Below, one piece after another: positions 59,239 to 64,000 of a DNA stretch of 64,000 bases. Below the pieces are notes generated by a model. That model saw only the letters and a list, made by a program, of their open reading frames with translations. It was not told the DNA's origin and searched no databases. The stretch comes from Ignavibacteriales bacterium (GTDB taxonomy: Bacteria; Bacteroidota; Ignavibacteria; Ignavibacteriales; Melioribacteraceae). Where the stretch lies: the NCBI GenBank assembly GCA_016177735.1, contig JACOUS010000018.1, forward strand, positions 1 to 64,000, in the 5' to 3' direction. The translations under genes and the position numbers were made by a program. Positions within the stretch are counted from its first letter, which is position 1; every line of letters starts with the position of its first letter.

Positions 59239-61194
59239 ATGAAAAATATTTTGAAGAATCTTTTATTCATTTTAATTTTTGTTTCTGTCGTAACTGCAAA
59301 AGAGTACACGGTAAATTCTCCGGGCAAAAAGCTTGAGTTGAAAATCAGTGTTACCGATGCTATAAGTTATTCGGTAATGAGAAATGGAAAAATAATTTTG
59401 AGCCCCTCCAAAATTTCAATGAAATTGAGCGACGGAAAGATTCTTGGCTTAAATCCGAAGTTGAAAAAGGCGGATTCAAAAACCGTGAAAGAAATTTTAA
59501 CTCCGGTAGTAAAACAAAAGTACGCTTCAATTTTAGATAATTACGAAGAACTGACGCTCACATTCGAAGGAAAGTACTCTTTGATTTTCAGAGCGTACGA
59601 TGACGGCGCCGCTTACCGTTTTCAAACAAATTTTCCTTCCGAAATAACAATTCAAAGCGAGCAAACAGAATTTAATTTCGACAAAGATTATAAAATTCTT
59701 TTTCCCGAAGAAAAAAGTTTTATGTCACATTCCGAGCGTACTTACTTGCCGGTTTCTTTGAGCGAAGTAACCTCAAAAAGATTTTGTTCTCTGCCCGCAC
59801 TTGTTCTGCTCGATAATGATGTGAAAGCAGTAATTACCGAAGCAGATCTCGAAGATTACTGCGGAATGTATTTGACCGGCACCGACAAAGACTCCAAAAG
59901 TTTGGCTGGGCTTTTCCCGGCATATCCGGCAAAAGATACTGTAAAGAATGACCGTGATATTTACGTTGTTGAAAGAAAAGATTATCTCGCAAAAACAAAC
60001 GGCACAAGAAAATTTCCGTGGCGCGTTGTTGTTGTTTCCGAAAAAGACGGAGACTTGATTGAGAGTACAATGATTTACAAACTTGCGAAAGCTTCCGATC
60101 CTCAAATGGATTTTTCTTGGGTGAAGCCGGGCAAAGTTGCGTGGGATTGGTGGAACTTCAATAATATTTACGGCGTCGATTTCAAAGCCGGTGTTAACAA
60201 CAACACGTATAAATATTATATCGACTTTGCTTCTAAGTATGGAATCGAATATGTAATTCTCGATGAAGGCTGGTACAAACTCGGCAATCTTCTTGAATTG
60301 AATCCCGAAATAAATGTTGAAGAACTTGTTCGTTACGGAAAAGAAAAAAATGTCGGAATAATTTTGTGGGTTGTGTGGAAGACACTCGATAATCAATTGG
60401 AAGCGCTCGATCAATTTGTGAAATGGGGAGTGAAAGGAATCAAAGTTGATTTTATGCAGAGGGACGATCAACCTATTGTAAATTATTATTATAAAATTGC
60501 ACACGAAGCAGCCAAAAGAAAATTACTTGTTGATTTTCACGGTGCGTACAAACCAACCGGATTGTACAGAACTTATCCGAATGTAATTACGAACGAAGGT
60601 GTGAAAGGACTCGAAAACAGCAAGTGGGGTGAAGAAGCAAATCCATGGATGGCTGTTACGCTTCCGTTTACTCGAATGCTTGCCGGACCGATGGATTACA
60701 CTCCCGGCGCAATGATTAATGCAACGAAGCAAAGTTTCAGATCGATTTGGCAAAATCCCATGAGTCAAGGAACGCGTTGTCATCAACTTGCGATGTACGT
60801 AAATTTTGAAAGCCCATTGCAGATGCTTGCTGATAATCCGACTAACTATTACAAAGAACCGGAATGCATGGAATTTTTATCGAAGGTTCCGGTTGTGTGG
60901 GATGATACTAAAGTTCTCGATGCGAAAATCAGCGAATACATTTTGACAGCACGCCGCAATGGAAATAATTGGTACATCGGTGCAATGACGAATTGGACTC
61001 CGCGAGATTTAACAATAGATTTTTCTTTTCTGCCGGAAGGGAATTACAAAATTGAAATCTGGCAAGACGGAATTAACGCAGATAGAAATGCGAACGATTA
61101 CAAAAAGATTTCGCAAACAATTAACAAGAATACAAAACTTGATATTCATCTTGCACCCGGCGGAGGATGGGTTGGAATTTTGAGTGCAGAGTAA
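59239..61194 (+). CDS. GH97-family glycosidase
   Basis: 651 aa with a signal peptide (about 20 aa). N-terminal beta-sandwich (KLELKISVTDAISYSV), then the GH97 barrel: WDWWNFNNIYGVDF, YVILDEGWY, GIKVDFMQRDDQ, LLVDFHGAYKPTGL, NVITNEGVKGLE. The C-terminal all-beta domain ends LDIHLAPGGGW. The family holds inverting alpha-glucosidases (SusB) and retaining alpha-galactosidases; which one this is cannot be settled from motifs. It is exported and probably acts with GH29 and GH2 on branched glycans. No susCD pair is present. Confidence 0.92.
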   Translation: MKNILKNLLFILIFVSVVTAKEYTVNSPGKKLELKISVTDAISYSVMRNGKIILSPSKISMKLSDGKILGLNPKLKKADSKTVKEILTPVVKQKYASILDNYEELTLTFEGKYSLIFRAYDDGAAYRFQTNFPSEITIQSEQTEFNFDKDYKILFPEEKSFMSHSERTYLPVSLSEVTSKRFCSLPALVLLDNDVKAVITEADLEDYCGMYLTGTDKDSKSLAGLFPAYPAKDTVKNDRDIYVVERKDYLAKTNGTRKFPWRVVVVSEKDGDLIESTMIYKLAKASDPQMDFSWVKPGKVAWDWWNFNNIYGVDFKAGVNNNTYKYYIDFASKYGIEYVILDEGWYKLGNLLELNPEINVEELVRYGKEKNVGIILWVVWKTLDNQLEALDQFVKWGVKGIKVDFMQRDDQPIVNYYYKIAHEAAKRKLLVDFHGAYKPTGLYRTYPNVITNEGVKGLENSKWGEEANPWMAVTLPFTRMLAGPMDYTPGAMINATKQSFRSIWQNPMSQGTRCHQLAMYVNFESPLQMLADNPTNYYKEPECMEFLSKVPVVWDDTKVLDAKISEYILTARRNGNNWYIGAMTNWTPRDLTIDFSFLPEGNYKIEIWQDGINADRNANDYKKISQTINKNTKLDIHLAPGGGWVGILSAE

Positions 61195-61198
61195 CAAA

Positions 61199-61318
61199 CG
61201 AAGAGTGTAGAGAGATAAGTGCAGAGTTTAAAAAATTTTCATTCTGGATTCATCATTCTGAATTCTGCGCTCTACGTTCTACACCCGTCTTCGACGGGCA
61301 AGCTCGTCACTATTCACT
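61199..61318. repeat. Inverted repeat block after GH97
   Basis: GAAGAGTGTAGAGAGATAAG and AGTGCAGAGTT are mirrored by GAATTCTGCGCTCTACG and TTCTACACCCG, followed by CGTCTTCGACGGGCAAGCTC, whose core CCGTC-TTC-GACGG is a hairpin. It is the fullest copy of the 3'-end repeat family. Confidence 0.75.
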
Positions 61319-61340
61319 TTTTTAGAAAGAAAGGAAATCA

Positions 61341-61601
61341 ATGTCAGCAATAGATATTTTAGGTTTTGTTGCAGCAGTTGGAACAACCGGCGCTTTTATT
61401 CCGCAAGCTTTTAAAGTATTCAAAACAAAAAAGACTAATGATTTATCGCTCGGTACGTTTCTGCTTTTAAACTTTGGAATTATCATGTGGGAAATTTACG
61501 GCATCATTGTAAACTCTTTGCCGATAATTCTTGCCAATGCAATTACTTTTATAATGTCTTTCTATATTCTTGTGATGATTATAAAACATAAAAGACAGTA
61601 A
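61341..61601 (+). CDS. SemiSWEET-type sugar transporter
   Basis: 86 aa with three predicted membrane helices, the size of a SemiSWEET (one half of a SWEET). GFVAAVGTTGAFIPQAFKV carries the conserved PQ motif in helix 1, and LNFGIIMWEIYGI is typical of helix 2. SemiSWEETs dimerise to pass mono- or disaccharides through the inner membrane, which fits its position after three exported glycosidases. An AGAAAGGAAATCA site precedes the ATG. Confidence 0.88.
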   Translation: MSAIDILGFVAAVGTTGAFIPQAFKVFKTKKTNDLSLGTFLLLNFGIIMWEIYGIIVNSLPIILANAITFIMSFYILVMIIKHKRQ

Positions 61602-61684
61602 AGAGCTTGCCCGTCGAAGACGGGTGTAGAATTCACAAAAATTTTATTCTGCATTCTAAATTCTACACTCTGCGTTCGTCACTC
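61602..61684. repeat. Repeat between convergent SemiSWEET and YkvA genes
   Basis: GAGCTTGCCCGTCGAAGACG with GGTGTAGAATTC is mirrored by ATTCTACACTCTGCGTTC. It is the same family as 61199-61318, inverted relative to it, so SemiSWEET is flanked by inverted copies. Confidence 0.72.
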
Positions 61685-62023
61685 TCATTCGTAGTACGGA
61701 ATTAATTCGCTTCCGATAAATTTTATGACGGCTACAATTACACCAAGATCATCGAGATATCCTACAAGCGGAGCGAGATCGGGGATTGCATCAATCGGAC
61801 TAATGAAATAAAGCAAAGCGCCGACTACAATTGATTTGCGGTACCAAGGAACATATTTATCACGCATGTAGCGGTAGAGCGCTCGGACATCTTTTGCAAA
61901 ATTTATTTTTTTACCGGTGCGTTCGAGCTTTTCCCACAAACGCTCGTCAACTTCTTTTTCACCCTCGGCTACTTTTTCGGGCGTGTTATATTTTCCTTCG
62001 AATTCATTTGGATCGTAATTCAT
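61685..62023 (-). CDS. YkvA-family (DUF1232) membrane protein
   Basis: 112 aa from the ATG at 62023, which has a GGAGGCGGT site; the longer frame upstream overlaps the S9 gene. The DUF1232 core VVGALLYFISPIDAIPDLAPLVGYLDDLGVI is seen in parts: ISPIDAIPDL and GYLDDLGV. The family is widespread and its role is unknown. It follows the S9 peptidase gene by 10 bases. Confidence 0.85.
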   Translation of the reverse strand: MNYDPNEFEGKYNTPEKVAEGEKEVDERLWEKLERTGKKINFAKDVRALYRYMRDKYVPWYRKSIVVGALLYFISPIDAIPDLAPLVGYLDDLGVIVAVIKFIGSELIPYYE

Positions 62024-62033
62024 ACCGCCTCCA

Positions 62034-64000
62034 TTATTTTTTATATTGATCGAACCACTCGAATACAGTTTTCCACCAAAGAAGAGCATTCTGCGGCTTA
62101 ACTACAAAGTGGAATTCATCAGGGAAGTAGAGAAATTTACTCGGCACATTTTTTCTTTGAAGAGTTGAAAAGAGTTCCATTGCCTGTCCTTCGGCAACGC
62201 GGAAATCCAACGCACCGTGAACAACAAGCATCGGCGTTTTAAAATTATCTGCAAAGCGGTGCGGCGACCATCTTTCGTACATCGCTCTGTTTTTCCACGG
62301 CGTTCCGTTAAATTCCCATTCGGGGAACCAGAGTTCTTCGGTTGTTCCCCACATACTTTCAAGATTGAAAACGCCGTCGTGACAAACAAGCGCGTTGAAA
62401 CGTTCCGTGTGTCCTTCGATCCAATTGATCATGTATCCGCCGTACGAAGCACCGGCGGCAAATGTATTTAGCGGATCGATAAATTTATAATTGGCAAGCG
62501 CATAATCGTAAGCGTTCATCAAATCTGTGTAAACTTTTCCGCCCCAATCGCCGGAAATATCATCGGTAAATTTTTGCCCGTAGCCTGTACTTCCGCGCGG
62601 ATTAGTAGCAACAACAACGTAACCTTTTGCGGCAAACATTTGTGCGTTCCATCTATAATGAAAATCATCCGACCAATGCCCTTGCGGACCGCCGTGAATT
62701 AAAAATATCATCGGATACTTTTTCTTTGCATCAAAGAACGGCGGCTTGATAATGATTGATTGAACTTTGGCTTTTTCAGCACCTTCACTCCAAAAGGTTT
62801 CCGGTTCGTTGAATTCAAGTTGCGCTGTTAAATATTTATTAATGTTTGTAATCTTTGTTATTCCGCCGCCGTTTGTTTTGAGCGCAAAAATTTCCGCCGG
62901 CATTGTTGAGCGCTGGCGTTTGAAGAAAATTGTTTCGCCGTCCGCAGAAATTTTTAGATCGGTATTGATTCCTTCTTTTAAGAAAAGAAGATTTATTCCG
63001 CTGGCAATATCAAAACGATAGACTGAATTATAAATTTCGTTTGCAGCGGAGTAATAAATATATTTTTCGTCGGGCGACCAAACTACTTCTCCAACGGATA
63101 TATCGAGCTTCTCTGTAATGTTTCTCAACTCACCGGTTGAACGATTGTAAAACATGAGCGATTGTTTGTCCGCTTCAAAACCGGCGCGTGCCATCGAACG
63201 GAATGCAATATAATTTCCATCGGGAGAGTAAACCGGCTGGTTATCGCTGCCGGCACTTCTCGAAATCTTTTTTATTTCATTCAAAGAATTTTTGTTGATG
63301 ATAAAAATTTCGTTGTTAGTACTGATTGCAAGATTTTTATCGGGGTTCATCGTCAATGCAATTTCGTTTCCATCGGGTGAAAATGTATAATCCCAATGTC
63401 CGCCGAGATCAACCGGAGGGCAATCGGAAAGATTTCCTTGCATCAAGTCGGTGACTTCTTTGTTTTGCAAGTTCAGCAAAAATAGATGACTTCTTTTTTC
63501 GCCGCGCCAATCGTTCCACGAGCGGTACATCAATTCGGTGATGATCTTTGCTTTTACTTTGCTTTCATCTGCGGTTTTATCTTTTTGTTCATTGCATTCT
63601 TGAGTAGTGCAATCGGGATAAACACTCGATACGAACAAACCAAATTTTCCGTCATTCGACCACACGAATCCCGAAGCGCCGGTGTAAATGTTTGTTAACT
63701 GAACATCATTTTTACCTTCGAGACTGCATTGCCAAATTTGTCCTTTGTATTCGTAGGCAATTGATTTTCCATCCGGCGAAAATTTCGGATTGCTTTCATT
63801 CGCATCGGAATTTTTAAGTGCGCGTAAATTCTTTCCGTCCGAATCGACAAGCCAGATATCGGAATTTCCTTTGTTGCTTTCGAGATTGAAAGAAGTTGCT
63901 GCAAATGCAATAGTCTTTCCATCGGGCGAAACATCAAACGCACCGATTCTTTTCATTGCCCACATATCTTCAACAGTCATTGCACGTTTTTGCTGTGCAT
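62034..64000 (-). CDS. S9-family (prolyl oligopeptidase/acylaminoacyl-type) peptidase, 5' end cut by the window
   Basis: At least 655 aa; the frame stays open to the right edge and reads AQQKRAMTVEDM there, which looks like the end of a signal peptide, so the ATG at 63980 is internal. A WD40-like beta-propeller (repeats such as DVSPDGKTIAFAA, FSPDGKSIAYEYKG, YSPDGNYIAFRS) precedes an alpha/beta-hydrolase with FLIHGGPQGHW, nucleophile GASYGGYM, Asp in HGALDFRV and His in DEFHF. It is probably a periplasmic dipeptidyl- or acylpeptide-type peptidase acting with the S46 and M3 enzymes. Confidence 0.92.
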   Translation of the reverse strand, partial: AQQKRAMTVEDMWAMKRIGAFDVSPDGKTIAFAATSFNLESNKGNSDIWLVDSDGKNLRALKNSDANESNPKFSPDGKSIAYEYKGQIWQCSLEGKNDVQLTNIYTGASGFVWSNDGKFGLFVSSVYPDCTTQECNEQKDKTADESKVKAKIITELMYRSWNDWRGEKRSHLFLLNLQNKEVTDLMQGNLSDCPPVDLGGHWDYTFSPDGNEIALTMNPDKNLAISTNNEIFIINKNSLNEIKKISRSAGSDNQPVYSPDGNYIAFRSMARAGFEADKQSLMFYNRSTGELRNITEKLDISVGEVVWSPDEKYIYYSAANEIYNSVYRFDIASGINLLFLKEGINTDLKISADGETIFFKRQRSTMPAEIFALKTNGGGITKITNINKYLTAQLEFNEPETFWSEGAEKAKVQSIIIKPPFFDAKKKYPMIFLIHGGPQGHWSDDFHYRWNAQMFAAKGYVVVATNPRGSTGYGQKFTDDISGDWGGKVYTDLMNAYDYALANYKFIDPLNTFAAGASYGGYMINWIEGHTERFNALVCHDGVFNLESMWGTTEELWFPEWEFNGTPWKNRAMYERWSPHRFADNFKTPMLVVHGALDFRVAEGQAMELFSTLQRKNVPSKFLYFPDEFHFVVKPQNALLWWKTVFEWFDQYKK

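Noticed and set aside
59773-60504. 243-codon minus-strand frame
   Set aside because: It is a shadow of the GH97 gene; codon bias and family motifs support only the plus strand.

Overview
The window looks like chromosome from a low-GC, Gram-negative member of the Bacteroidota/Ignavibacteriota/Chlorobiota side of the tree, most like Ignavibacteria. This rests on gene content only: two S46 dipeptidyl-peptidases in tandem, a fused CcoN-CcoO cbb3 oxidase with a short monoheme CcoP, GH97/GH29/GH2 exoglycosidases, Omp85-type surface proteins, a Bacteroidota-type promoter (TTTG / TAnnTTTG), and many short palindromic intergenic repeats. No rRNA, tRNA or CRISPR array was recognised.

Layout. 0-1.6 kb: a Bro-N/Fic fusion followed by an attC-like inverted repeat and a TfoX-N protein. 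1.6-12.6 kb: secreted or periplasmic peptidases (PepF-like M3B, two S46), a class V aminotransferase, phosphohexomutase, a small zinc-ribbon ORF without a normal start codon, DUF1289 and cobalamin adenosyltransferase. 12.7-15.6 kb: divergent ATP-grasp and C39-like genes, then a broken brnT toxin with an intact brnA antitoxin. 15.6-21.4 kb: a porin/CotH-kinase/PAP2 operon divergent from a large Omp85-barrel protein with a kinase-like N-terminal half. 21.4-23.2 kb: a SixA-like phosphatase and an HD-domain/Pycsar-effector (DUF5706) fusion.

23.2-32.6 kb: one long minus-strand cbb3 oxidase operon read ccoI-ccoS-ccoNO-ccoQ-ccoP-[RAYT]-ccoG-ccoH-tauE/safE-like. A REP-associated tyrosine transposase sits between ccoP and ccoG with two copies of its presumed palindrome, one inside its own reading frame and one supplying the ccoP stop codon. 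A third copy lies 21 kb away. 32.8-36.3 kb: YdfG-like SDR, a small orphan protein, YciO-like protein and an MFS transporter.

36.4-44.9 kb: queC and queF (7-deazaguanine synthesis) are separated by about 7 kb of AT-rich accessory DNA. It holds a compact operon of two small proteins, a ParB-like protein, an SNF2 helicase and a DUF3883 (PD-(D/E)xK-like) protein; a convergent Dam-type methylase; a truncated type II restriction endonuclease; and a protein made of seven Myb/SANT-like repeats. This is the best candidate for an undescribed defence or DNA-modification system here.

45-54.2 kb: tyrosine phenol-lyase, GlnD, MurI, NUDIX hydrolase, a GNAT/nitrilase fusion, a small dimeric-barrel protein, a Crp/Fnr regulator and an SDR. 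54.4-61.6 kb: a sugar-scavenging cluster (GH29 fucosidase with PA14, GH2, GH97, SemiSWEET). The window ends with YkvA and an S9 peptidase cut by the right edge.

Several families of degenerate intergenic repeats are seen, mostly at 3' ends of genes. Two coding sequences (ccoS and the NUDIX gene) run into them and gain repeat-encoded C-terminal tails.
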